Position numbers and translations under genes: made by a program
From: Mesodorylaimus sp. YZB2_4
Lineage: Eukaryota > Nematoda > Enoplea > Dorylaimida > Dorylaimidae
Length of the DNA stretch: 64,000 bases
Assembly (NCBI GenBank): GCA_030248295.1
Contig: JASANH010000239.1
Span: forward strand, 744,001-808,000
Direction: 5' to 3'
Shown here: positions 9,266 to 20,276 of the stretch, in pieces
How positions within the stretch are numbered: the stretch's first letter is position 1
Layout: each line of letters starts with the position of its first letter
The notes under the pieces: model-generated
The model's database searches: none
What the model was told of the DNA's origin: nothing
Seen by the model: the letters and a program-made list of their open reading frames with translations, nothing else

Positions 9266-12200
9266 TCACAAACTACGACGACGTCTGGTCGGCTCCTCGA
9301 GTTCTCCCCACAGACTGCACCTGGTCAGTGGTGCGTACTTGGTGCCCATCGTGCAATTGAAGGCCCTTGCGAACAGTGGCACGTTTCTCAATGCCACTTC
9401 CACTCGGGGTTTGTTCGGGGTGTGCACGTCCTCCAAATCCAGCCAACTCGGGCTCCCCTTCGAACACCAGGTGCGAGCGAAAGATAAAAAGAAGATTTGG
9501 TCGTCGGTGTAATGGACCATGCCGGGTATGGGAGGGTCGACGCCCAGCACCTGGGTCACGATCTTGTAGGCCGTATATGCCACCTTGATGCCATCGATAT
9601 CGGCGATGTTCTCACCAATAGTCTTCTCGCCACTCACGCATAACCCTTTGTCCTTGTAGCAATATCGGCTGTATTGGCGAACAAGGCACGCTTTCTTCTT
9701 GGCAAACTCGCGAAAAGCTTCGTTCTTGAGCCACTCGTGATCTTTCGATATGCCAGCGTAGATACCATCGGCGTCGAAGGCGTGCATCAGTTCGTGCCCG
9801 ATAACCACACCTGAAAATGTAGATACTGTCGATATCTGGAACTATATTTTACCCATTCCAGAGCAAGCAGGCATTCGAGGCAGCCAATCTGCGAAGACCA
9901 AGATGGCAAACTGCAACTGATCACCCTGATCAAGGTTACATTTAAAAAATTTTTTCAGGAGATGAGTAAAATATAGTTTCACAAATTCGGCACTTACCCA
10001 AACCGCCATATTTGACTGGGAGCGGATACGAGAGATTGAACAGCGGTGGCACCATTAAGCCTGTAAACATAACATATTGTTAGTTTCGACAGTCTTAACT
10101 ACTCAACTGTATGATGTAAGGCGCGGCGAATCAACTATCAGGGTTGTCGTGTTTCATGCATGGGTGCCCAAGACTTACCTAAGAACATGTTGATCTGATT
10201 CGAATCTGGATCGTATTCGGCATTGACGGCAAACGAGGGATCAGGCTCAGCCTCGAGCTCGTCATCATGGTCGAGTAGTAATGTCTCGGCACCACGATCA
10301 GACAACTTCTTAGCCGCTACGAATTCATTTTCGAATGGATCCAGACTCGTGTTATAAACTATGATTCGATTCATGACTTTCTCTTCATCACAAATCCACG
10401 ATGGGATGCCAGGATTAAATACAATGTTGTCCACTTTCTTTTGTATCTTCTCTTTATCCTCAGAATCCAACCAATCGACATTGTTCAGGAGGAAACGAAA
10501 AGCCGAAAAAATATTTCGACCCATTAATTGAATTTCGTGACGCCATTTTAAAATGTCCACACCGATAGCATCGAAATACAAACGTGCCATGGCAGGCGCC
10601 AAATGACGAAGCTGAAACGAATTTGTTTCCTTTAGGCTTGGCAATACACTTATTTACTAGTGCACCCACCAACTCTCAATGCATGCTTCGGAGTACGGAA
10701 ATGAGTCATAATCATGGCGCAATACTCAAACTCTGACAGTAAGCTTGAGTAGATACTACCATGGCGTTCGGCTGGAAAAGTCACTGCAAGACAGGGTCAC
10801 AAGCTCACAGGGCAAGCCAGCACAGCTCAGGGTCGTATTCCATAGGAGCTTTCCAGCGAGATTATACAAAGAGGAGGCTGGAATCCAGTGAGATGGCTGC
10901 GTTTGCTAGTATTTACAGCGGCATTATGTGTATCATCATGGTCACTCCAGAAAACACCTAAAATGCTATTTCGTAAAATCTTGCCGCTTAAAAAGTGCTG
11001 TGAAGCATCGAAAGTGACTGAGAAAATGTTTTAGGTTCTCTTGACTGGCTGAAACTGTTTTCGAGTCAGGTCTTGTCGTACTGTAGCTTTCACACTTTTT
11101 CGCCATGCATATTGTTTACTTCGATGAGAATTTTGATTGAATCGCACCTCCAGGAGCAACAGTTTTCTGCCATCGATTAAATGTACAACGATTATAATGA
11201 TCGCCACAAAATTAGGCCTTCCTACAACCACCTAGATTGACTTTTAGAGCGAGCTCAATGAAAAATTTTAGTCACCTCACTTGAATTTTACTTTCATGTC
11301 ATCATTTTGCATCAAGCTTTCTTGAATACGATCTCTGAGGCCGTATTCTCGAAGCATTTTCCAGCGAGCTCTTCCGCTCACTGAGCACTTTTTCATTGAA
11401 GTGTTTGGGGCAGCCATTCTCGAATGTGTTTTTTTTATGACAGTGGGTTCAATTTTTAATCTGGAATATTTGGGTGAGCTAAACTGCGAATATTCCACTC
11501 ACCTTGCTGGCAATTCAGGGGTGACCTAGACGGGTTTTCCAGTCAACTTTCGAGAATACTGTAAATTTTATGTGGACGTTGCCTCTTATCCATTACATTC
11601 CTCTGCTACCCTCCCTCTTTGTGGCCATTTTTATGGCTCTCGGCTTCCGTCTTCCCGCTCTGCAAAATCCATGTTTTCTATTCGCTCCCAACTCCGCTAC
11701 AGTTTGATCCCGCTGAATGACCCTATGTCTGAACCGCCAATGAATGAGCGACCTCGCGGTGAAGTAAGAAACTAGATTCTCAGGCCGGAAATTTGAGAGT
11801 GGCGCAAAGCATGCAGATAATTCTTGATAAAAAATCTTTTGTGCCTACCTCAAATTTTAAAGATCGCCAGCGTACCTTCGAGTCCACAACACGCTGTGAC
11901 TGCCACAATCGTTTTCGAGGAGGATCGATTTTTTGCCTTTTTCCCGCAGGGACTACGGGGGCTCGCCATCGACTAGGGTCATGCCGGGACGCATGCCGGA
12001 GGAGAGCGCGTGCTAGTCGCACTCCGCGATTTCGGAGGTTGCCAAGTGTAGCAAGGTAGTTTCGGAGGTAGCGATACCCTGTCAGGGATGGAGGTGAGTA
12101 ACCCACCATCAGGGTGCAAGGGTGTAAGTTTTGGATGGCCAGAGTCGAGCCCGGGCCAACCAGCTTCCACCTCTGCCAAACTAACTGTGACACAAGCCAT

Positions 12201-13466
12201 TTACTGAACGCTGCTTACAGTACGTGAAACGACACAGCTGTGCTTGCATTTTCTGAAATACAGCGTTTTAAGGAGTCGCATGTGAGTAAAAAGAATATAC
12301 AGTAGAGTCTGAATTACTAACCCAACCATCAAGGTTTTGATGCTGTAGCAGCTAAATTTTGAATTTAGACTTACCGCATATTCCAAACATCGTTCTTGGG
12401 CCGTTTTTGCAGCAGCCATCAACTGCAAAATTTCCACGTCGATTTTACCAAAATATTCATCTTGTATAGAATAGAATACTTTCAAAAATATCAAGGATTT
12501 TATAGCGTCCAAATCGTGTTTCTTTAACATTTGTCCCATCTTATCGAATAAATCTTTATCAGTCACATAAATTTTATTGTTCAAGTCGGACAGCAAATGC
12601 TGAAGAACGTTGGGAGGCAATAATCCACGCAAATATTCCCGCCATTCAAAGCTGGGTAAAACTTGAGTTAAATTGGCCAAATTGATTCGTTCACCAAGTC
12701 CACCAGTTGCACTTATATTTTTCCATTCATTATAAACGGCCATACTTTTGTTCAACCATGGATCGATTAGGGATTCTACGTTTTGCTTATTTAAGCCAAT
12801 TTTCTCAGCCAATATGAGCACTTTAGCTTTGATATCGGTGACATTCATTCCGCCCACTTTCTCTACAGTTTCGTCCTCATCTTCGGCTGGCATTTTGGCC
12901 CTGACTTGCAGTTCGGGCTTCCTTTTGCATCCGACTTCGACGAAATCCACGCTTGCCTCGACCAAAATCGATTCGCCCATTTCCCGTTCGATCAAGCCTA
13001 TAAGATACCAGGCGTTGGTGATGGTGGTCGAATCGCTAGAATTATTGTCTTTTGCTTGCGAGAACAAGGGCAATTGGTCGATTCGTTTTGCGATGGCGTC
13101 GTACAATCGTTTCGGCCACTGGGCATCCATTTCGACCGAAGTACATTTTTCATAGAATATTTTAATAGCTTTTTTAAAAGCGGGCGTTTTCGAGTGATTA
13201 GCGTCGATATTTTTGACTGCTTTCGCCAAAACTGTGGCCACAGCGCTAGCTTTTCCTTGCAGAGTCGTTTCGAACATAGTCTCGTCATTTATGCCGTAAT
13301 TGCCGCACACGTGATCGTAGAAATTATCGCACGGTTTCGCGTTCTTTTTCATGGCTTGATTCAAATATTTGGCAGCGTGCGCCCACGCTTCTTCGTTGAA
13401 TTCGTGTTGGCCAGTGACAAAACTGATAAGAAAACCTGATAGTATCAGTCGCCACAGAGGATCCAT
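9266..13466 (-). CDS. secreted M13 (neprilysin-like) zinc metallopeptidase
   Basis: Four exons, 13466-12375, 10611-10179, 10060-9998 and 9810-9266, give 710 residues, the usual M13 size. M13 enzymes cleave small peptides outside the cell. The start opens a signal peptide (L-I-L-S-G-F-L-I-S-F-V-T-G), and no N-terminal anchor like that of neprilysin itself is seen, so the enzyme is probably soluble. Seen in order: the early C-D-N-F-Y-D-H-V-C-G motif, the substrate motif V-N-A-E-Y (V-N-A-Y/F-Y in the family), the zinc motif V-V-I-G-H-E-L-M-H with H-E-x-x-H, and G-E-N-I-A-D supplying the third ligand Glu and the Asp. The chain does not stop at the usual C-x-x-W end: after C-S-L-W there are 13 more residues ending R-R-R-R-S-L. 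Intron 1 (1763 bases) holds a tRNA-like repeat. A broken paralogue lies just upstream. Confidence 0.9.
9834..9985. repeat. short MITE in neprilysin intron 3
   Basis: Termini are TATCTGGAACTATATTTTAC at the left and the near inverse GAGTAAAATATAGTTTCACA at the right, about 150 bases apart. They match the GTCTGAAACC-type family. The element takes up most of the 187-base intron between the exon ending at 9998 and the one starting at 9810, so this intron is nearly all MITE. Confidence 0.6.
12060..12198 (-). repeat. tRNA-like SINE fragment in neprilysin intron 1
   Basis: Minus-strand reading gives an A-box-like AGTTTGGCAGAGGTGGAAGC and a B-box-like GGGCTCGACTC about 40 bases later. The arrangement is SINE-like, but the body does not match the main SINE family in this window. 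Confidence is low. Confidence 0.35.
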
Positions 13467-14194
13467 TGCTGAGCAATAGTCGAAACAGACCAGCTCAAAT
13501 TCGTATTTTGCAACTTTTGGCCAGTGAGCGCGTGAATTGTTAAACTTTCGAACCTTGATGCACAACAAACGTCTTTTGGTTGCCTGGGCTAGCAGATGGC
13601 GTCTGCTTGTTGTTCAGAATTGCCAGGCATGAACGAGTGCTGTGGAATTTTTGGGTTCCCTCTAAGAATGCTGTGTGAAATGAAGACTCTGCGCCATCAA
13701 AGAATGGCAAAAAAGCCACCCTGCTAGCGCCAGCCTCGATGAAGCGAATCTGTGGGCGTGCAGCTAAAGTATCACACTTCTGTTGGCTGAAAACACTCAC
13801 CCAACAACGAGTGACGGATCACCTCATGCGCATGCAGTATCTACTGTAGTCCATAAAAATGCACGTCCAGCCGTTTGTGCAAAAGATAGGCCAACCCTAA
13901 GTACTGTAGGTATCGTTTAGAAAGGCGCGTATTTTTTGTCAAGGCGCTTCAGGGGGAGAGAAACGCTTCTGGTGCTAGAAAAGGCCTCTAGGTAACATTG
14001 GAGCAGACGGTACTGTATTCAAAAGTCAATGGCTGACGGCTGGGGAGCAGGACTACAGAAGGCGGAACCTGATGGTCAGAAGACTCGTCACGGATATCTT
14101 CTAGTGTTGCGTGAACTGAGCCTCTTTCGGCTGTATAGTACATATACTGTATAACAGGCACCTGTATATAAGGTCGTACCTACGTATATCTAAC

Positions 14195-15010
14195 TAACTA
14201 TCTGAACATATATACCTTTGTATGTTTCTACATTTGTATGTGCACTTATTTATCAATATAGTATAAATATATATATATATATGATATCTTGGTTGACCAG
14301 GCAATAGGCGGAATACCGGAACGACAATCACCTTAACAGGCTTTTTAATATACCAAAAGGCATGTGTAAAAAATTTTGTACAGTAGAATACTTTTATTCT
14401 GTCTTTGTTCAATCCGATATTATGCCCCAGTGCCGACAACCTCCTTCGCACTTCGCTCATGTTTTTCGCCAACCTCTGTTCATTTTGCGATAGTACGACT
14501 GGTTCCACATGAATTTGTGGCTTTTTATGACAATTCTTGTCAATCATAGCAAATCTGGCGTCCAGGACTAATTTTTCATCGATTTCGCGTTGTATTTGAC
14601 CAATCAGTAACCAAGCCTCTAATTGATTATTTTGTATGTCAAATAAGGGCAACTCGCCGATTTGTCTGGCCATAGCGTGATAAAGATTTTTCGACCAGTT
14701 GGAATCGATGTGCATTTGTCGCAAAATGTTTTTATGGCTGATAACTGGGTGTCCGATCATTGTGCGCGTCGATTTTTTTTGACAGCTTTCGTCAGAATTG
14801 CGGCCACCATTTTCGCTTTTCCCTGCAACGTACTTTCGTTTATGGTCTCGTTCGTAGTTTCATATTTGGCGCAGACGTGCTCGTAAAAATTCTCGCAGGG
14901 CAAATATTGGTCATCGATGGCCTCTTTCAAATATTTGGCCGCATATTACCACGAATTTGAATCGAAAAGTTGCTGCGACGAAATCAACATTGGCTGGGAG
15001 AAAATATGAA
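14195..15010 (-). pseudogene. broken M13 neprilysin paralogue (N-terminal part)
   Basis: The minus strand encodes stretches clearly related to the intact neprilysin to its left: A-A-K-Y-L-K-E-A-I, P-C-E-N-F-Y-E-H-V-C, S-T-L-Q-G-K-A-K-M-V-A, W-S-K-N-L-Y-H-A-M-A-R-Q-I and N-I-G-L-N-K-D-R. The reading is broken by an in-frame TAA before the first stretch (near 14947), a TGA after K-N-R-R-A-Q (near 14760), and at least two frame changes around 14700-14770. Only the region matching about the first 230 residues is present. The catalytic H-E-x-x-H half is absent, and the 3' side runs into AT microsatellite (14255-14282). It arose by tandem duplication and then decayed. Confidence 0.8.
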
Positions 15011-15379
15011 CAATTGCAGTATAATGATCATATTCTTGTGCTGGCGTACAGTCGGGTCACATGCTCAGAAAATGGGAACACTTTCTGCTTAGTTCCCGAG
15101 CTGAAAACTTGTTTGCATTGTATTACATTTTTAAGAAGCAAAAGCACTTGTAACTCATTTATTTCTTAAAAGTTTCTTTATATTTTTCTCGCATCGTCTG
15201 AGATTCTTTCAAATGAATGCTGCTGGAAAATCACGCTTCTTGCAGTGGGACATCAGAAAAAGAAAAAATTGGTGAGCAATTTCACTTTAATTTGAGAAAC
15301 TGACAAAGTGACAAAGGCAGACGTCGTAGCTCGCTAGGCCGGGCCTAGCTAGCTAAGACGCTGCTATGGCGCTGAGGCG

Positions 15380-15536
15380 AGCTATATCGAGGCGAGCGCG
15401 AGCGTTCGCTAGGTGTGCATTACAGGGGAGGGTTCGACTCCCCGCCTGGACGGCCCTGGCTAAAAATGATTGTCAAATATGTGTTCCTTAGCCCTCGAGT
15501 GCTTGGCTTTAGATTAACTATGACATGACATGCTCA
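15380..15536 (+). repeat. tRNA-like SINE (variant)
   Basis: A strong B box, GGGTTCGACTCCCCGCC, is followed by a body with TGATTGTCAAATATGTGTTC, GCCCTCGAGTGCTTGGCT and the tail TATGACATGACATG. The 5' part (15330-15400) is unusual: palindromic CTAGGCCGGGCCTAG, and then GCTAGCTAAG. It sits directly next to another SINE copy. Confidence 0.6.
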
Positions 15537-15537
15537 G

Positions 15538-15700
15538 GTCGGGATCGTGGCCTGGTGGGTTAGGCGTCTGCCTCTCACGCCAGGTGCGCAGTTGCGGGCG
15601 AGTGTTCGACTCGCGGCCCGCTGAATAAATTCTAGTATAATGAGTCCCTTCACCCTCGAGTGCGCTGTAAGTGCTTGGTTATGCGGTAAAACAGGAAGAG
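15538..15700 (+). repeat. tRNA-derived SINE
   Basis: The head is GGGATCGTGGCCTGGTGGGT with TTAGGCGTCTGCC (A-box region), then AGTTGCGGGCGAGTGTTCGA (B-box). The body has ATAATGAGTCCCTTCACCC and CTCGAGTGCGC, then AGTGCTTGGTTATG. The GCGTC...CACGC anticodon-arm-like pairing is still visible. It is in the same orientation as the variant copy directly to its left. Confidence 0.75.
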
Positions 15701-16194
15701 GAACAAGCCACTAGAAAAAGTCAAGCTTCTGCTCACGGGTTTTTTTGTGGTCGTCGTACTATTCGCACTTTGGACATTGTGTTTTTCAGTCTTCTTTTTA
15801 ATTCGTCTCGTGTGTGCCCCTCAACTGTTTCTCAGACCTTGAGTGCGCCTCAACGTTTGTCTAATGAATAAAACATAATCATGGTGATCTTTGACGAGTG
15901 AACCCAGATATCAAGATGTTCTCTGTTAGCCGTGGTTTCCTTTCACACGATTTTCTTCACTATGGAAAAAGTCCTTTGAAAGTAAGACAGAGCAGGGTCC
16001 AATTTCCACTGTGACTGCCGTTGTCTGGCTGTGACATAGTCTGTGTCCGGAAATCGGTGATCTGATGCCCCTAATTGTCACACGGCTAACGTAAAACCTT
16101 AGCTTGAGTCATCAACTTGCACGAGTGTGATTATATTCTGATTTTTGGCTTGCCTGCCATCGAAAATATCCTAAAGTTACTGTGATCAGCCCAG

Positions 16195-16530
16195 TTAAAC
16201 CTCATGAAACCACGCTCGATCAGTCATCAGAACAAGTGCAACCATGCCTGTTGGGCGAAGGAGAGAATGAGACAGGCTGAAAGCAGTGGAACAAAAACTA
16301 CGATAGGAGTAGGGCAAGTCTCGCGACGAGGCTATACTTGCGGCTGAAACATCAACCCGAGGGGTTGGCGTCTTCCAGCCAAGAGATATCAATAGTTTTC
16401 TCCTCGCCATGGTCCGCCAGGCAGTGAGGTTACACAAGCATGGTGGTGTTGCAGTGTGTCGTCACCTCGTGCTCTAACTGGTTACTGCATCACAAATACA
16501 GTCGATCCCGGATGTCGCCACATTCGAGCC
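16195..16530 (-). repeat. hairpin interspersed repeat, copy 2
   Basis: Contains GCGGCTGAAACATCAACCCG and AGGGGTTGGCGTCTTCCAGC, CTCCTCGCCATGGTCCGCCA, TGAGGTTACACAAGCATGGT and GTTACTGCATCACAAATACA. It is the mirror image of copy 3 at 19735, on the other side of the VWFD gene, with high similarity over about 290 bases. Short open frames inside are shared between copies only by repeat homology. Confidence 0.7.
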
Positions 16531-16744
16531 AGTCGACTGTTTCCATGCTACTTTTTGTTTTCTAAATCTTCGTGGGCCTCAGCCCGTTGTTGCCTCTAGC
16601 CGGCCAGCAGTCAAACCTTATAAGCAAGGCTGTGCGGGGACCAGCACACACATCAGCGTCCCTCTGCGTGTCTCCACCAGGAGCACCTCCGCGCGAGGCC
16701 ATCCTGGACAGGACACGACTCCCTCGGACAATGGCGGGCGGGCT

Positions 16745-16940
16745 TTGAACCCTGTCATATTCATGTTCATGTTCATTGTTCATGTTTTACCACATCACCA
16801 AACGCTTATGCGCACTCGAGGGTGGAGGGACTCATTATACTAGAATTTATTCAGCGGCCCGCGAGTCGAAAACTCGCCCGCAACTGCGCACCTGGCGTGA
16901 GAGGCAGACGCCTAACCCAGCAGGCCACGAGGTGTTGGAC
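16745..16940 (-). repeat. tRNA-derived SINE with (ATGAAC)n tail
   Basis: The minus-strand head is CCTCGTGGCCTGCTGGGTTA then GGCGTCTGCCTCTCACGCCA. The B box reads GAGTTTTCGACTCGC. The body has CTCGAGTGCGCATAAGCGTT. The tail is a run of ATGAACATGAAC units. With the hairpin repeat to its left, it forms the left arm of a compound inverted repeat around the VWFD gene. Confidence 0.75.
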
Positions 16941-17221
16941 AGCCCAGACTGTCTCCTCGTTTGGCTTCCGTCTCTCGACTCGGAGCACCTTACCATGCTA
17001 CTTGCATCAAGTCAACATTGCTCAACATTACTTGCATCAAGAATCAACTTGCAAGCATTCTTGACAAGTCGAAGTGTACGTTGATGAATGTTTAGTGGCC
17101 TCCTGCCACTATGGAATCGCGTTGACTGAGCTGTAATGTGCTTATTCCAATTATTCAAGCTACTTTATTCCTCGTGCGTGCACTTTGCTCCATTTTTTTT
17201 AAAGAACATCATCATCGCGCA

Positions 17222-18656
17222 TCAGACAGACAGCCCAACCGACGCCCCCTTGCACCTGGTGGCGAAACTGTCGATCAGATCTTCGATGTACTGCTTTCGT
17301 TCGGCATCGTTTGTCAAGAAAATCACGTCAGTCACGCAATTCTTGATCAGTGGCACGACTCGACCCAATCGTTTGGCGCAAGCTGTCAATGTGGGACTCT
17401 CCAAGGCATCTTTGCACGCCTTTGCTGCTGCCGCTCTAACCCTGACGTCGGTAGCTTTCTCAACGTTCTCACTGATCCTTTCGTCTTCTTTCTTGACACT
17501 GCAAGCAAACAGGGGTCTTGCACTTTTCTTATCCTGGAATTGAGGGCGCTTACCAGTCGGCAGTGCCTGTTTTCCCTTCTACGATCCAACTGTCACCAAA
17601 GGCCCAGGAGAACTTGTCATCGAGTGGTTGTTTCTTGCCCGTGGAGTCGACGGAGTCATCGTCGGGGTTGCCATTCCATCGTCCCAGCAGTCCGTGCGAC
17701 TTGTCCTTGAGTTCAGGGTGGCGAGGAAAATCGATGGAAATATCGGCCTCAAAGCCGCCACGGCGACCGCTCGTATAAGCTATGCGGAGGCCGAAACTAG
17801 TGGTCAGCACAACATGGTTTTTCTGCTCGCTAGAGTAGACGACGTTGATGAAACGCTCGCGATAGTCGTCAAGTTGGGAGAAGCGGTAAGGAATCTGCTG
17901 CTTCTTGCCGTTGACCTGAAATGTGACAGTTTCAGCGAGACACACCATCCCAGACTGTGACAGCTATGAATGATAGGCCGAGCAAAAAAGATCTTGCGCA
18001 TTCCTAGAAGACCTGCTGCTTACAATGAGCTCGAATTGGCCGTTGTTCGCGCGGTCGGGCACTTTAATTTGCACCACTTGGGCCCAGTCGTTGATGACCA
18101 GCTCCGAGGTGTCCAACATGGCCATGGGTCCGCCCTTCCACGGTTTGTTGAGCTGGCTGATTTCAAACTCGGGCAAAGTCGGGTAGTCCTTGATTGGCTT
18201 GAGGAGGTAGTGCTTCCTCAGGCCCTGGTATCCAAATCGCACCCCGTCGCACGTCCAGCAGTGGGGGTCACCCCAACAGCCGATGTTGCAGCACTCTGAA
18301 AAGTCCATCCTGGCACACCCAGGTCCAGTTTGCGCATCAGAATAGGTCACCCACTCAATTTGCATATGCACTCTCGTTTTTGGTTTGGGCGTGCGTTACT
18401 GCACGTGGCTGCCACCAGCTCTCCACCGAACTTGTTTCTGCAGTACTCGTTGCACTTGGACGCGTCGTTGCCGTTGCACAGGCCGGGCACTTGCTCCTGT
18501 TCGCCCACGTCACAGGTCGGACCCAGGTCCTGTATGGCGTCTAAAACATGTTGATGGCGGTTAGTTTCTCCCCTGAGGCCCCGTCGCTTCTCTGTTACCT
18601 GCTATGAAGGCACCAATGGCGAGGATGGCCAGCACTGATCGCAGCACCCCAAACAT
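17222..18656 (-). CDS. secreted protein: Cys-rich N-terminal domain plus VWFD domain
   Basis: Five exons, 18656-18599, 18540-18355, 18295-18024, 17954-17554 and 17498-17222, give 397 residues; introns are 53-69 bases. Residues 1-20 are a signal peptide. Residues about 28-83 hold seven cysteines, including C-N-E-Y-C (C-x3-C) and C-I-C (C-x-C), the spacing of cysteine-stabilised alpha/beta domains. From residue 82 a VWF type D domain begins: C-C-N-I-G-C-W-G-D-P-H-C, then C-D-G-V-R-F-G-Y-Q-G, H-Y-L-L-K, and G-L-L-G-R-W-N-G-N-P-D-D-D (the Ca-binding-like end). A C-terminal part of about 90 residues has five cysteines and charged helices. Family knowledge: VWFD domains occur in extracellular adhesive, lipid-carrier and mucin-like proteins. 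The exact role is unknown. The exon 2 donor was chosen because it keeps frame into the VWFD domain; another nearby donor is possible. Confidence 0.82.
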
Positions 18657-19554
18657 CTCTGGCTTCTAGGATTCACTTAGTGTCGACACGTGGAGTTAAT
18701 GTGGTGCTTTCACAGGTTTCAGTCAGCTATTTATGGGCAGGTTGTGTTTACCAGAACTCATTGCTGTGCAATCGGCTTAAGAATGGCGGCATTTTTGAAA
18801 AATATCAGCAGGGTGTATATTACACACAACAGGCTCAAAGCTTCCGCTTGCACTTGGCTCATACCAGTTTGGATGGGCCGGCGGATGCTTTGCCCTTTAT
18901 TAATATTTTTAAGGTAAATACAGGCGCGCAAAGTTGACGTGACTTTGCTGCTTCGTAAAGCACTAGTGAATGGGGCGTGGACCCTGCTGAGCTCGCTATT
19001 CTTTGTTCTGAATTGACGCCGAAGATTTTTTCAAGAAATTCTACCCTGTGTTACATGGAATTCATGGATTTGCCTTTTTTTAGTGCGCAAGTCGATTGCC
19101 CGTTGTGGAACGAGTCCATGCAGTCCAACGCCATCGGGTCATTTTCTATTAGCTGCTGCAAATATTCAACGCCCCTGCACTTGAAAAGTTTGTTTTTAAA
19201 AGTACGAGTACTTTTCTGTAACAAACAGACTTCTTGCGCCAAGGAAAAATTACGGTTGCTGATCGTGAGATTTCATGCCGAAGAGTGAGCAAATTGAGCA
19301 GTCCGATCAGTTCCCAGGATTTGTTCAAGTTTAAGCGACAAAACTATTTGGTGAGAGAGAAATGGTTCTGATTGTAAAAAAACTTGAGACAAGAAGGCTC
19401 ATTGTCAGATCATGTTCAACATGATTATGATCATGTATGCTCAGTTGCACTAAAGTTTGTCGTGGATACGCTCCCCAATGTGTGCACATCAAAGATTTCC
19501 AGTGTAACCCTTGCGCCTGGTGGGCCATGACAATTTGGAGAGAATATTAGATAG

Positions 19555-19705
19555 GACCCGGATCGTGGCCTAGCGGGCTGAGGCGTCTGCGTCTCACGCT
19601 GTGGATGAAAGGGTTCGACTCCCGCCTGGGTGAAAAGTGATTGTCTGTGTGTTTCTTGGCCCTCGAAGGCGCTACATAGTGCTTGGCTATGGATAAAGAC
19701 ATGAT
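19555..19705 (+). repeat. tRNA-derived SINE
   Basis: The head is GGATCGTGGCCTAGCGGGCT then GAGGCGTCTGCGTCTCACGC, with the B box GGGTTCGACTCCCGCC. The body has AAAAGTGATTGTCTGTGTGT, GGCCCTCGAAGGCGC and AGTGCTTGGCTATGGATAAA. It forms the right arm, with the next repeat, of the compound inverted repeat around the VWFD gene. Confidence 0.75.
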
Positions 19706-19734
19706 CCCCCGGCTGGCTCGTTATATCCGGGATC

Positions 19735-20010
19735 GACTGTAACTGTGATGCAGTAACCAGTTAGAGCACTAGGTGACGACACACTGCAACACCACCATGC
19801 TTGTGTAACCTCACTGCCTGGCGGACCATGATGAGGAGAGAACTATTGATATCTCTTGGCTGGAACACGCCAGCCCCTCGGGTTGATGTTTCAGCCGCAA
19901 GTGTAGCCTCGTCGCGAGATTTGCCTTGCTACTGTCGGAGTTTTTGTTGCACTGATTCCAGCCTGTCTCATTCGGGTCGATGTTTCAGCCGCAAGACTTG
20001 CCTTGCTGCA
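19735..20010 (+). repeat. hairpin interspersed repeat, copy 3
   Basis: Contains the inverse of copy 2: GTGATGCAGTAACCAGTTAG, ACCATGCTTGTGTAACCTCA, GAGAACTATTGATATCTCTT and CTCGGGTTGATGTTTCAGCC. A second TGATGTTTCAGCCGCAAG occurs about 110 bases later, so this copy carries a partial internal duplication. Confidence 0.7.
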
Positions 20011-20276
20011 GTCGGAGATGCTTCCCTGCTGACTTCAGTCGATCGCATTGTCTTCTACGCCTGCTAGGCTTGATTACAAATACGCTAACGCAACAAAAAT
20101 AATGAAAAACATTTTTGTGTGAGACAAAATTCAAAAACCTAAGCCCGAGCAAAAATTTTTGTCCCCTTTCCGTTCGTTCAGGGATCGACAGTACAGGACG
20201 CCTGCACAAATTCAAGAAGCGCCAGTGAATCAACCACGACACAAAAAAGCAAACGTCCTTCGTCCCATAAGGCGTC

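Larger units (their letters stand above)
18657..20276. other. spacer with SINE and hairpin repeat, no gene
   Basis: The first 900 bases show no gene or repeat that I can name. A SINE (19555-19705) and hairpin repeat copy 3 (19735-20010) follow, mirroring the left flank of the VWFD gene. 20010-20276 is the 3' side of the glutamate-receptor-like pseudogene. Confidence 0.45.

Noticed and set aside
12201-12374. Continuation of the neprilysin first exon to a stop near 12201
   Set aside because: A clean GTAAGT donor follows position 12375, the next residues do not fit the family, and splicing to 10611 restores the M13 sequence.
15538-15620. True tRNA gene at the SINE heads
   Set aside because: A and B boxes are present, but the acceptor stem does not pair, the anticodon arm has mismatches, and the same sequence recurs with a shared non-tRNA body, so these are SINEs.
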